This document shows positions 17,077 to 24,927 of a DNA stretch of 64,000 bases, piece by piece. Position numbers and translations under genes: made by a program. The stretch lies in NCBI GenBank assembly GCA_004347695.1, contig SLTK01000009.1:975965-1039964 (forward strand). Reading direction: 5' to 3'. The stretch comes from Chloroflexota bacterium. GTDB lineage: Bacteria > Chloroflexota > Anaerolineae > Anaerolineales > Anaerolineaceae. The notes beneath the pieces were generated by a model. The model did no database searches. It saw only the letters and a list, made by a program, of their open reading frames with translations, and was not told the origin of the DNA. Within the stretch, counting starts at the first letter, position 1. Each line of letters opens with the position of its first letter.

Positions 17077-17151
17077 GTCGTTGTGAGTAGCATGGGTGAA
17101 CATTTTCATTCCTACAGGAAGAAATATTCTTTTGGGGCATCTCACAACGAC
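17077..17151. repeat. Perfect 11-bp inverted repeat upstream of the oxidase-like gene
   Basis: GTCGTTGTGAG (17077-17087) and CTCACAACGAC (17141-17151) are exact reverse complements 53 bases apart, between the small membrane gene and the oxidase-like gene. This could be a transcript hairpin that tunes expression between the two, or paired operator half-sites. Confidence 0.6.
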
Positions 17152-17161
17152 GCTGGCTGAT

Positions 17162-17284
17162 TTATTGGGTTGCCACCCGGCCTTTCTTGCCCTTGACAAA
17201 CCCACACACGAAGGCCAGGATCATTACGAGCAAAAGCGGGGTGATAGAGGTTGGATTGAAGAAAAGCAATTGCGCTCTATCCAT
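17162..17284 (-). CDS. Small single-TM protein (40 aa) in the oxidase-like operon
   Basis: ATG 17284 to TAA 17162 encodes 40 residues starting MDRAQLLFFNPTSITP, with a hydrophobic stretch LLLVMILAFVCGF and a basic tail KGKKGR, the usual make-up of a small bitopic respiratory subunit. A weak AGGTAA lies seven bases upstream. It fills the gap between the membrane genes at 17324 and 17004 on the same strand. It may be a CcoQ- or NorE-like helper, by position only. Confidence 0.6.
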   Translation of the reverse strand: MDRAQLLFFNPTSITPLLLVMILAFVCGFVKGKKGRVATQ

Positions 17285-17323
17285 TTCAATTACCTGACAC
17301 ATTTTCTTGCTGACCAACAACTC

Positions 17324-18124
17324 TCAGTCTGCAGCAATCCATCGTTCCGTCATTTTTCGCGTGCCTGGTAGTAGTAGGTAAATTACTAGACCTGTGCTAA
17401 GAAGCGGTGCCGGTAGAAACATGGAAAAACGGTGTACTTCATACAGCGCATTGTTAATTCCCAGAGGATAACCGGCGATCATCGACATAACCCCTGCAAA
17501 AATACCTACCGGGATCGCCCATGATTTCTTCTTCAGCAGTGCAAAGATAAAGATCGCCCAGGCTGCAGCACCCCACCAGCTAACCTGCTGAGACATGACA
17601 TACATACCATTCCAGAAGGGGTTGTTGTGGGACGTAGTGTACTTGGAAATCGGGGCGACGCCGTCGATAAAAGTAAGCACGTAGGCCAGCCCGGCGACAA
17701 AAGCAAGTATTATGATGTTTTTCTTCACGCCGCCGATGAATAGCATCCCGAACCACAGGATCGCACCAAGAATGAATACCACCATGGTCGAGGGAGGCAG
17801 ATTGCCGTCCATGGCGGGGATCATCGGAAAGAACCCGGCTAACAACTGGATAGTCGCAGCAACAGCACCCCAGAACCAGGCCCATTTTTCCTTGTGGAGG
17901 AAACCATAGAAGACCACTGCCCAGATTGCCCCTGTGGCGGTGCCAATCCAACCAAGCACCGCGAAGGTGATTCGGACCGAAGTCGCCTCATCTGCCCGCC
18001 CTATAGCCATATGAGCGTCAATGCTTGGGTTATATAGGACTACGATCAGATAGAAGAAAAGCAAACCGGTCAGAATACCGAGAACTGAAAACACAGCTCC
18101 CAATTTTGCATTGTTTTTCATCAT
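17324..18124 (-). CDS. Seven-to-eight-TM membrane protein of unknown function
   Basis: 266 aa, strongly hydrophobic. Histidines lie near membrane edges (DAHMAIG, TTSHNNPFW, YEVHRFSMF), which would suit heme or quinone binding but are not diagnostic. AAGGAG precedes the two adjacent ATG codons at 18124/18121. It is conserved in neither sequence nor length with any family I recognise. The position upstream of the oxidase-like gene suggests a partner subunit. Confidence 0.8.
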   Translation of the reverse strand: MMKNNAKLGAVFSVLGILTGLLFFYLIVVLYNPSIDAHMAIGRADEATSVRITFAVLGWIGTATGAIWAVVFYGFLHKEKWAWFWGAVAATIQLLAGFFPMIPAMDGNLPPSTMVVFILGAILWFGMLFIGGVKKNIIILAFVAGLAYVLTFIDGVAPISKYTTSHNNPFWNGMYVMSQQVSWWGAAAWAIFIFALLKKKSWAIPVGIFAGVMSMIAGYPLGINNALYEVHRFSMFLPAPLLSTGLVIYLLLPGTRKMTERWIAAD

Positions 18125-18191
18125 TTAGCTCCTTTTTTGGTTTATTGTCTTGCAACTCGAAAACGAGTTGGTCCCATCCATGTTTTTGCTA

Positions 18192-18683
18192 CTACCCGGA
18201 CAGTGGCCTGACGAATGCGGCAATTAAGCCACTGGAAAATAGCACGGCAATCGCCAGGACTGCATTAGCGATCAGAAGCTGAAAATTCAACCGTTCTTTT
18301 TCCGGTGTCATTCCTCCCTGCATGCGGCCGAGAACCAGGGTGCGATAGAGTGTGATGCCGATCATGAACAAAACCAGAATGTGTTTAATGGATAATGCAG
18401 CCGAGAATGGGTTGCTGAAACCCAGCAAGTTCTCGAATTCCGGGTTGCGTTGGCTCATAACCAAGCCGGTCAATATCAACCCGGCCATACTGATGTATAC
18501 CCAAATACTCTGTCGCTTCTGGAAGGCAGTCATTATTTTCTTGACTTGTGGACCAGGTCCTAGGGCTTCTTTGACGGCAGGCATGTAGCTAATCACCGTG
18601 ACAATCACACCGCCTATCCAAATCGCAGTGAACAGATCATGGGAGAACGACATTAATGCAAACACAATTGTTTTTCCATCCAT
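18192..18683 (-). CDS. CopD-like four-TM membrane protein
   Basis: 163 aa with four transmembrane helices. SFSHDLFTAIWIGG at the N-terminus is close to the CopD motif (H...WxGG), and IKHILVLFMIG in helix III supplies a second histidine; such pairs bind heme b or copper in CopD/DUF families. GGGAGG lies before ATG 18683. Probable role: copper delivery to, or electron transfer with, the oxidase-like protein (inference from context). Confidence 0.75.
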   Translation of the reverse strand: MDGKTIVFALMSFSHDLFTAIWIGGVIVTVISYMPAVKEALGPGPQVKKIMTAFQKRQSIWVYISMAGLILTGLVMSQRNPEFENLLGFSNPFSAALSIKHILVLFMIGITLYRTLVLGRMQGGMTPEKERLNFQLLIANAVLAIAVLFSSGLIAAFVRPLSG

Positions 18684-18710
18684 AAAACCTCCCTCGTGGC
18701 GTTTATTGTT

Positions 18711-19001
18711 TTATCGGTTGGCAACTGTTCCCCGCTGGGGTTGGTCGCTTGCCGGCTGGGAGCTGGTTGCCTTCCTCCTCCGCTGCCCTTTGATAATGTA
18801 GGGCAACAGGAACAAATATGCTCCACTTATTGCCATGATTAACATCAAGATAGAGGGGATTCTTTCCAGTTTCCCCCACGCTTCAACGATTTGGGGATTT
18901 CCAACCAACTTTATAACGAAGGCAAGCGGGATTGCCAGGGCAGTCGGAACGGCGATCCAGCGGTGGAATTTACGTAACCATTTGCTAAAAAACTTGATCA
19001 T
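18711..19001 (-). CDS. Small two-TM membrane protein
   Basis: 96 aa. Two hydrophobic helices are joined by a short loop. The start KWLRKFHRWIAVP resembles the FHRW entry helix of PepSY or b561-like proteins. The tail is basic, then polar. GAGG lies ten bases before ATG 19001. It is spaced 27 and 33 bases from its neighbours on the same strand. Function unknown. Confidence 0.75.
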   Translation of the reverse strand: MIKFFSKWLRKFHRWIAVPTALAIPLAFVIKLVGNPQIVEAWGKLERIPSILMLIMAISGAYLFLLPYIIKGQRRRKATSSQPASDQPQRGTVANR

Positions 19002-19034
19002 GTTTTGATACCTCGTGAACGGATAATTCGCCTC

Positions 19035-19310
19035 TCATTTTTTCAAATTTAGATCGACCACCCTGGCCGGGCTGGGCGCTCCAGGGGATTTGATACGATT
19101 TACCACCCCTCGAACACCCAGCACATGCAAAGCCAGTTCCTCCGCTGCTGCGCGTTTTGGCAACGAATCAATCGTTCCAGCCAGGTGTGCAATGCCATTT
19201 AAAACACCTACGCGTAAATCAGCGTCAATTGTTTGGCTGTCTGCTGCCAATGCAGCCAGAATCGCCGCGCGCAAGCTTTCATCCTGTGAAAGATTCGTCT
19301 GGTACTTCAT
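19035..19310 (-). CDS. BON-domain protein
   Basis: 91 aa. One BON-type unit is visible: LRAAILAALAADSQTIDADLRVGVLNGIAHLAGTIDSLPKRAAAEELA... with V-N-G...L-x-G-x-V and the final VRGVVNRI. BON domains bind membranes or regulators. There is no signal peptide. The ribosome site is not convincing (AAGG touches the ATG). It is the first gene of the membrane cluster, 62 bases downstream of a palindrome. Confidence 0.8.
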   Translation of the reverse strand: MKYQTNLSQDESLRAAILAALAADSQTIDADLRVGVLNGIAHLAGTIDSLPKRAAAEELALHVLGVRGVVNRIKSPGAPSPARVVDLNLKK

Positions 19311-19644
19311 CCTTGTCGCTTTGTCAGCTAGAACAATTGCATTGAGGTTAATATCTTTTTGTGATTTTTTGTACGACTTTTATCGTGTCGTATGACAGTT
19401 TGCTATAAAAGAAGGCACCGAATGCCGTAATGGCGGAAGAAAATGTAAGCCAACTCTTCATCCAGATGAAGCACGGGAATAAATATGCAATTTCCCCCCT
19501 GCCCGTCACACTGTCCCAGTGTCCTTGCAGGATGGCAAATTGCCATTGAGCAGCACGTTATTACGCAGTGCTGCGAAGGGTCTTTGGTACAGCAGGCGCG
19601 ATGTTTCGGGCTAAAAACCAGCCCTCAACAATTAAAATATTGTT
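19311..19644. other. Regulatory intergenic region between the Crp/Fnr gene and the oxidase-like operon
   Basis: About 330 bases with no supported gene. The part near the BON gene is AT-rich and carries a palindrome (19372-19392). Close to the Crp/Fnr end is an 18-base match (TCGGGCTAAAAACCAGCC) to the region at 29.5 kb. Confidence 0.5.
19372..19392. promoter_or_regulatory. Candidate Crp/Fnr operator palindrome
   Basis: TACGAC, nine bases, then GTCGTA: a perfect two-fold site with a 15-base centre-to-centre layout, 62 bases before the first gene of the cluster. It does not match the FNR consensus (TTGAT...ATCAA). Since the regulator gene lies directly upstream, the two may belong together. 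Confidence 0.45.
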
Positions 19645-20373
19645 TCAGCGATCAGTGAGTTCCGCCAGGCTTTTAGGGTCGAGCAGGACAATGGCATGTT
19701 TTTCCACCCTTATGTATCCTTCAACTTCAAGAGCTTTTAAGGCACGACTGAGCACATCGCGTACTGTCCCTAATCGCACAGCCATTTCGTCAAAGGTAGT
19801 CCATTCACGACGCGGAACGACCAACTGCCCATGGCAAAGCTCTGCATTACGTAACAGAGTGTAAACCAAACGCGCTTCCACACTCCTTAAGGACAGGTCT
19901 TCAACGAGGTTAATGTAATGCAGTACCCGTTCGCTTAATTTGCGGATGATGGCCAGTGCCAGATCGGGATAGCGTTTTGCCAGTTCCAGAATCATGGGTG
20001 AAGGAATAACCCAGACATCCACAGATTCCAGCGCCGTCGTAGTCCCGGGATATGTTGTTTCAGCAAAAACCGCGATGTCGCCAAAAATATCCACCGGCCG
20101 CAGAAAAAGCAACCCCTGTTCACGCCCTTCGCGAGTGATCCGCGTGGCCTTGACCCAACCACGCTCTAAAATATACACGAACTCGGCCGGCTCACCTTCC
20201 AGATAGATCACCTGCCCCATGTCGAAATGACGCGGCACTGCAACGGTCATAATTGCTGCTTGAACTTCGGCTGGTAGGGTATTGAAATGCCTGATCTCAG
20301 AAAATGTGGCTTTCAGCCGCTCGCGTGGTTGGGAGGAATTTAGTGATATGGCGGTCAACGTTACAAGCTCCAA
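19645..20373 (-). CDS. Crp/Fnr-family transcriptional regulator
   Basis: About 240 aa. The N-terminal cyclic-nucleotide-binding-like beta roll (GQVIYLEGEPAEFVYILERGWVK, about 54-77, then FGDIAVF) is followed by a dimer helix and a C-terminal winged helix. The recognition helix is near RLGTVRDVLSRALKALE. The roll lacks cysteine clusters for an FNR-type iron-sulfur centre, so a small-molecule or heme effector (as in DNR) is more likely. The start is uncertain: the listed one is TTG, and a second TTG at 20358 has GGAG nine bases before it. It lies upstream of, and on the same strand as, the oxidase-like cluster. Confidence 0.85.
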   Translation of the reverse strand: MELVTLTAISLNSSQPRERLKATFSEIRHFNTLPAEVQAAIMTVAVPRHFDMGQVIYLEGEPAEFVYILERGWVKATRITREGREQGLLFLRPVDIFGDIAVFAETTYPGTTTALESVDVWVIPSPMILELAKRYPDLALAIIRKLSERVLHYINLVEDLSLRSVEARLVYTLLRNAELCHGQLVVPRREWTTFDEMAVRLGTVRDVLSRALKALEVEGYIRVEKHAIVLLDPKSLAELTDR

Positions 20374-20536
20374 TTCGTCATTTTACCTGTTCTCGCTTTT
20401 CGTATGTTGAGCAATCTATCTGTTCTTATTCCAAACGATCACCTTTGACAGACAGAGGTTATTTCTAAATCCCTTCGATTTTAAGATCGCTGGCGACAAA
20501 CAATATGGGCATTACTGATGCACACCGAAAGGCCCT

Positions 20537-23500
20537 TTATTCTTCCAGAACAAAAACGCTGGTTGACAATGGGGGGATCAAGAAGGCGCCTGTTCCCGGA
20601 TCATACGCGGAATGGGTCACTACGGTATCTACCGAGTTGATGAGCGCGGGGTGTAAAGTAAAGGCTTTCCCGGTCATTATGCTTTCCGTGAACTGGATGG
20701 GCTGCTGATTCGCATTGAAGAACACCAGAATTTCGTCATAGTTCGCATCGATATCTTCAACATCCTCAAGCCGCATCACGATCAAACCAGGGATTTGTTC
20801 GGGCCCAGTGTTAAAAAAGGACACATCAGCGGATACCTGTTCTTCCGTTGTCAACCGGAAGAGCGGCGAGCTTTTGCGGATCTGCAAGAATTCCTTGAAC
20901 ACGCTGGCAGCGCCGGTAATCTGGGCAGAATCAGGCGCCAGCGCGGTGTTTGCCAGGATCGGCCGGAAGATGTCCCATTTATCCGTGCCTTCAATAGGCA
21001 GCCCCACCCCCCAGTTGTTGGTTTGGTATGTCCAATCCAATGCGTTGAACCAATCGCCGGAATCATAAGAGTTTCGATCCAGAGACTTGGAACGCAGCAG
21101 GTCATCACCGGCATGGAAGAAAGGAATGCCCTGGCTGAACATGGGGATGCTGAGCGCCAGGTTGTTCATACGAATGCGGTCAGCCAGGCTTGTATTCGCC
21201 GCTGCTTTGACCTGAACGGCGTCGAAAATGGTTTCGTTGTCATGCGCGGATACGTACACGATATTTTCTTGCGGATCCAGCGTGTAACCGGCCGCAACAC
21301 CGCTGTAAAAGACATGGGCGCCGTCAGCAATGGAGCCGTTCCCGCGTATAATGCTGTAGTTTTCCAAATTTCCAGCCAGACCTAACCGAATCCAGTCGGT
21401 GTAATCCAGCAATTTCTCGAGCTGAGCATCCGGTTCCCGTGCTTCCGCCGCGTTGGGGTCTATGTACAGTCCAGTGCTGAATCCTTGCAAACGCGGATCG
21501 TCAAATGGGTTGCCGCCCCGGACGCCGTCCCGCAGCCGGTCGTTGAACACCCCGATGCCCGTTCCGCCAATATTCAGTTGGGTGGCATTGCTTCCACGCG
21601 CATTCTTCGCAACTTCGCCAAAATCCCAGCCCTCGCCGTAAATGTAGATCGATTTGCCGTCCACACCGTCTTTTTCGAGAGTCAGCGCATCCAGCGCCAC
21701 CCGCACGGCTTCCATGTTGGCAAGCATGTGATGACCCATCAGGTCAAAGCGGAAGCCATCCACCTTGTATTGGGTGGCCCAGGTTACAACCGAATCGATC
21801 ATCAATTTTTCCATCATGCGGTGCTCGGTTGCCGTATTCTGGCAGCAGGTGCTGGTTTCCACGTTCCCTTCCGTATTCAGACGGTAGTAATAACCCGGCA
21901 CGATCTTATCCAGCACAGATTTTGTATCCTGTCCGCTTTGCGAGGTGTGATTGTAAACCACATCCATCACGACCCGGAGACCGTTTTCATTCAAGGACTT
22001 AACCATCTCTCTGAATTCCACGATCCGGGTCGGACCGTCAGGATTTGTGGCATAGCTGCCTTCGGGGACTGTGTAATGATAAGGGTCGTATCCCCAGTTA
22101 AACCCATCCTCGCCCTTGATCAGGGATACAGCCTGAGATTGTTTGTCTGAGCCGGGTCCGTAGGTTTGCAAAAGGGTTTCATCGGCCGTCAACCAACTGG
22201 ATGAATCTTCATTCACGCTCGCAATATCAAAGGCCGGCAGCAGGTGAATATGCGTCAGGCCGGCTTCTGCCAGCGACTTCAGGTGCTTCATGCCGTCGGA
22301 TTCGTCAACTGTAAAGGCCTTGAATTTCCCTCGCAGTTCTTCCGGTACAGTTTCATCGTGGATGCTGAAATCGCGCACATGCAGCTCGTAGATGACGCTA
22401 TCTTCCGGGTTTTCTAACAGTGGCTTATCCAGCGCGTCCCAGCCTGCGGGTTTTAAATCAGAATCGGCCAGGTCCACCATCTGGCTCCTGGCGCTGTTCA
22501 GCGAAAGACTATAGGAATAGGGATCGGTGACACGATTTCTTTCTATTTTTCCGGTTTTGGGAACATACACCCGGACATCGTAGAGATAATATTTGTTTTT
22601 CCAATCTGCCTGGCCGGTTACGCTCCATACTCCTGTTGAGTCGTCGCGTGTCATGGGATAGCGCTTGCTGAAAAATGCCGTAGAACTGTTGTAAACTCGC
22701 AAATCCACCGAAATAGCCGTCGGCGCCCACAACCTCAGTGTCGGCACTCCATTGGAGAACTCCACCCCCAGTTTCCCGGAGTACGAATAGAGTGCATCCA
22801 GCACCCCGGCAATTTGGACGCCGGTGGCATCCACGACTTTACCCTGGTTATCCCGCACGATCACAGCAATCTGGCTGCGCAGGATTTCAGGCAGCTTTTG
22901 CAGATCGCTCGCTGCCACTGTAAACGCAGAGAAACCGGCCAAATACGGATTTTGTTTGAAACTATCGCCGCCCGGCCCGGATTTCTGGTATGTGAGCGGA
23001 ATTTCCAAACCGCCAGTTACCCCCTCCGATGTCAATTCAAGCGCGGCGTTCGGCGAAAAAAATAGCGAATAGCTGTACGCGGGTGACCCAACGATATTCC
23101 AGAGAATGGTATCCTGGTCGATCCAGATGGCTTTTTGCTTGGCCAGACTGCCTTTGGGTGCGCCGCTGGTGCTGACAATTAATTCTTTTTTCACTCCATC
23201 GTAGCCAAAATAGATTTCATCATAATCATTGGCAACAACAAAGGTTACAGCGCTCCCGGTAGTGGAAATCGTTTTTTGGCTTACATAAGGCGATACCGAA
23301 TAATTACCAGCCTTGAGTGCTTTGGTGGTGAAGGCAAAGTTGCCGTCGCCTTCCGGATCCTGCAACCAGGAGCGCAGACAATCCGGGTCATTCCCTGTTG
23401 CACAACCCAGTTGAGTTTGAAATTCCCCCACTGCCACAACAATGGGTGTGTTGTAGTCCTCAGCGATGACATGCGTTTGATGGTCATAATAAAACGTTAC

Positions 23501-23875
23501 CTGGATCGGCTGGTCGACAACCAGAGGAATATCGGCTCCGCCTCTGGCGGCGTTTTTTCCATAGTTCTCATCCCATGTGCCGTTCAAGGCAACCTTGTAT
23601 CTTGGCCCTTTTTTATCCTGATCGTTGGCAGGCGTAACCTCAAAAGTGCCTTTCCAGATGTTGGAATTAGCATCGAATGATAGATTGGTTATTTCGCAGC
23701 CTGGCATCCAGTCACCGGCACAGCCCAGCTCGGATTGCATCGTCCCTGCGATGGTGGCCGTATCTGGCTGGATTAAAGCCTGGGCAGCCGCAAATTGCGC
23801 CGGATTCGGAAAAATTAGCGCAAGAATAATAAAAAGCGAGCTCACAAATTGAAATAAAGAGACGGATCTTCTCAC
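20537..23875 (-). CDS. pulA: Secreted type I pullulanase (GH13)
   Basis: 1112-aa extracellular enzyme that cuts alpha-1,6 bonds in pullulan and branched starch. A Sec signal peptide is followed by two related beta modules of the X25 type (SELGCAGDW... and QTQLGCATGN...), a CBM48-like domain and the GH13 barrel. The barrel carries the pullulanase signature FNWGYDP (about 591-597), DVVYNH (about 636), GFRFDLMG (nucleophile Asp, about 705), GEGW (acid Glu, about 745) and HDN (about 877). The start is set at GTG 23875, because AAGGAG lies eight bases before it; ATG 23917 has no ribosome site. Monocistronic. Confidence 0.93.
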   Translation of the reverse strand: MRRSVSLFQFVSSLFIILALIFPNPAQFAAAQALIQPDTATIAGTMQSELGCAGDWMPGCEITNLSFDANSNIWKGTFEVTPANDQDKKGPRYKVALNGTWDENYGKNAARGGADIPLVVDQPIQVTFYYDHQTHVIAEDYNTPIVVAVGEFQTQLGCATGNDPDCLRSWLQDPEGDGNFAFTTKALKAGNYSVSPYVSQKTISTTGSAVTFVVANDYDEIYFGYDGVKKELIVSTSGAPKGSLAKQKAIWIDQDTILWNIVGSPAYSYSLFFSPNAALELTSEGVTGGLEIPLTYQKSGPGGDSFKQNPYLAGFSAFTVAASDLQKLPEILRSQIAVIVRDNQGKVVDATGVQIAGVLDALYSYSGKLGVEFSNGVPTLRLWAPTAISVDLRVYNSSTAFFSKRYPMTRDDSTGVWSVTGQADWKNKYYLYDVRVYVPKTGKIERNRVTDPYSYSLSLNSARSQMVDLADSDLKPAGWDALDKPLLENPEDSVIYELHVRDFSIHDETVPEELRGKFKAFTVDESDGMKHLKSLAEAGLTHIHLLPAFDIASVNEDSSSWLTADETLLQTYGPGSDKQSQAVSLIKGEDGFNWGYDPYHYTVPEGSYATNPDGPTRIVEFREMVKSLNENGLRVVMDVVYNHTSQSGQDTKSVLDKIVPGYYYRLNTEGNVETSTCCQNTATEHRMMEKLMIDSVVTWATQYKVDGFRFDLMGHHMLANMEAVRVALDALTLEKDGVDGKSIYIYGEGWDFGEVAKNARGSNATQLNIGGTGIGVFNDRLRDGVRGGNPFDDPRLQGFSTGLYIDPNAAEAREPDAQLEKLLDYTDWIRLGLAGNLENYSIIRGNGSIADGAHVFYSGVAAGYTLDPQENIVYVSAHDNETIFDAVQVKAAANTSLADRIRMNNLALSIPMFSQGIPFFHAGDDLLRSKSLDRNSYDSGDWFNALDWTYQTNNWGVGLPIEGTDKWDIFRPILANTALAPDSAQITGAASVFKEFLQIRKSSPLFRLTTEEQVSADVSFFNTGPEQIPGLIVMRLEDVEDIDANYDEILVFFNANQQPIQFTESIMTGKAFTLHPALINSVDTVVTHSAYDPGTGAFLIPPLSTSVFVLEE

Positions 23876-24200
23876 TATATTTGCTCCTTGAAAATCTGTC
23901 TGACTGCGAGTTTTCATTTATAGTATGAAGCGAAAAATCTTACAAGAATTATTGGACTCTTTTTCCACTTCTGTGACGATTTCGGATGCTTAAGATATCA
24001 TTCTACCCGGTTTTGCACCGGGCAGAGATTTTTGCAACCTTGCCCGGGTTGGATTCACATGGGCAGAATGCTTTATTGGTTTCAGCATTTCAAATTCATT
24101 ATTGCACATTAATTTGGTTTGTTTACTCAGCCCCCATTTTTTGAAACAATCCATTTCGAATCGCAAGCAAGTGTTTCGTCGAAAGTAACTGGAAACTTGA

Positions 24201-24296
24201 TGTCACTCTGAGTGAGCGAAGCGACCGAAGAGTCTCGTTGTAAGCCGGAAATATACTTGATTTATAACGAGATGCTTCGCTTTGCTCAGCATGACA
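24201..24296. repeat. MITE-like inverted-repeat element
   Basis: The left arm begins TGTCACTCTGAG and contains GAGCGAAGCG; the right arm ends GCTCAGCATGACA, its approximate reverse complement. The TCTCG next to the loop is mirrored by CGAGA. It belongs with the elements at 8891-9006 and 44077-44188 by its TGTCA/TGACA ends. Confidence 0.7.
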
Positions 24297-24367
24297 TGGA
24301 GGAGTTTGTAAAATAACTTTTGACGGTTTACTTAATCCGCTTCCTTCCACAATTGTTCATCATCTGA

Positions 24368-24373
24368 TATAAT
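24368..24373 (+). promoter_or_regulatory. Extended -10 promoter of rpsO-pnp
   Basis: TGATATAAT matches an extended -10 element; the -35 region is poor. Seven bases later, GTG 24381 opens a seven-codon frame ending TAA 24402-24404, so a leaderless mini-frame precedes rpsO. Confidence 0.6.
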
Positions 24374-24459
24374 TTGCTCCGTGACTGGACCTGTCTGTGG
24401 TTAATGCTGCGGACACGGAGACCTGCGCAAATCATCAAGAGAAGGAGCTTGCAGACGTC

Positions 24460-24732
24460 ATGCCTTTAACAAAAGAAGTAAAAGAAACGGTAATTGGTAA
24501 ATATCACCGCCACGACAGCGACACCGGGTCGCCCGAGGTGCAAATTGCACTGCTCACCAAGCGCATTGTGCAATTGACCGAGCACTTGCGCAGCAACAAG
24601 CACGACGAATCGTCGCGCCGCGGGCTGCTCAAGCTGGTTGGTCAGCGCCGCCGGCTTCTGGTTTACCTGCGGAGCAAAGATATGGCCAAGTACCAGGCAA
24701 TCGTTGAGCAGTTGAGCCTGCGCTACCGATAG
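24460..24732 (+). CDS. rpsO: Ribosomal protein S15
   Basis: 90-aa-class small-subunit protein (starts [33 protein letters not shown] is the family signature) that binds 16S rRNA and helps platform assembly. AAGGAG lies upstream of ATG 24460. It precedes pnp, the common rpsO-pnp order. S15 often represses itself through its leader; the roughly 80-base leader here could serve this, but no clear fold was established. Confidence 0.96.
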   Translation: MPLTKEVKETVIGKYHRHDSDTGSPEVQIALLTKRIVQLTEHLRSNKHDESSRRGLLKLVGQRRRLLVYLRSKDMAKYQAIVEQLSLRYR

Positions 24733-24927
24733 AAGAACGATTTTGAAATGAGAAGATGGCGAACCTTTACCATCTTCTCATCTTCTACCGGACTTTTTCG
24801 GCGCGAAGATTCGCTGCGACAATTTCATATTTTTTATTTACCCCTGGGGTTGGGAATTGAAACCTGATGAGGACGCGCTCCTCCACAGCTTTCAGTCCCT
24901 AACCGGGTGGGGGTAAGAGAGGACGTA

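Larger units (their letters stand above)
23876..24459. other. Intergenic region with inverted repeat and rpsO promoter
   Basis: About 580 bases between the divergent pullulanase and rpsO genes. It holds a CCCGG...CCGGG hairpin near 24010, the repeat element at 24201-24296, an extended -10 box and a short leader frame before rpsO. The frame at 24123-24350 is open only through the repeat (CHAEQSEAS type translation). Confidence 0.6.

Noticed and set aside
17005..17205. N-terminal extension of the oxidase-like protein to 17205
   Set aside because: A strong ribosome site at ATG 17004, polar unlikely extension, and the inverted repeat lies inside it.
21485..22150. 221-aa plus-strand frame over the pullulanase
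   Set aside because: Antisense to conserved GH13 motifs; no ribosome site.
24123..24350. 75-aa minus-strand frame before rpsO
   Set aside because: Contains the repeat translation CHAEQSEAS; lies over the inverted-repeat element.
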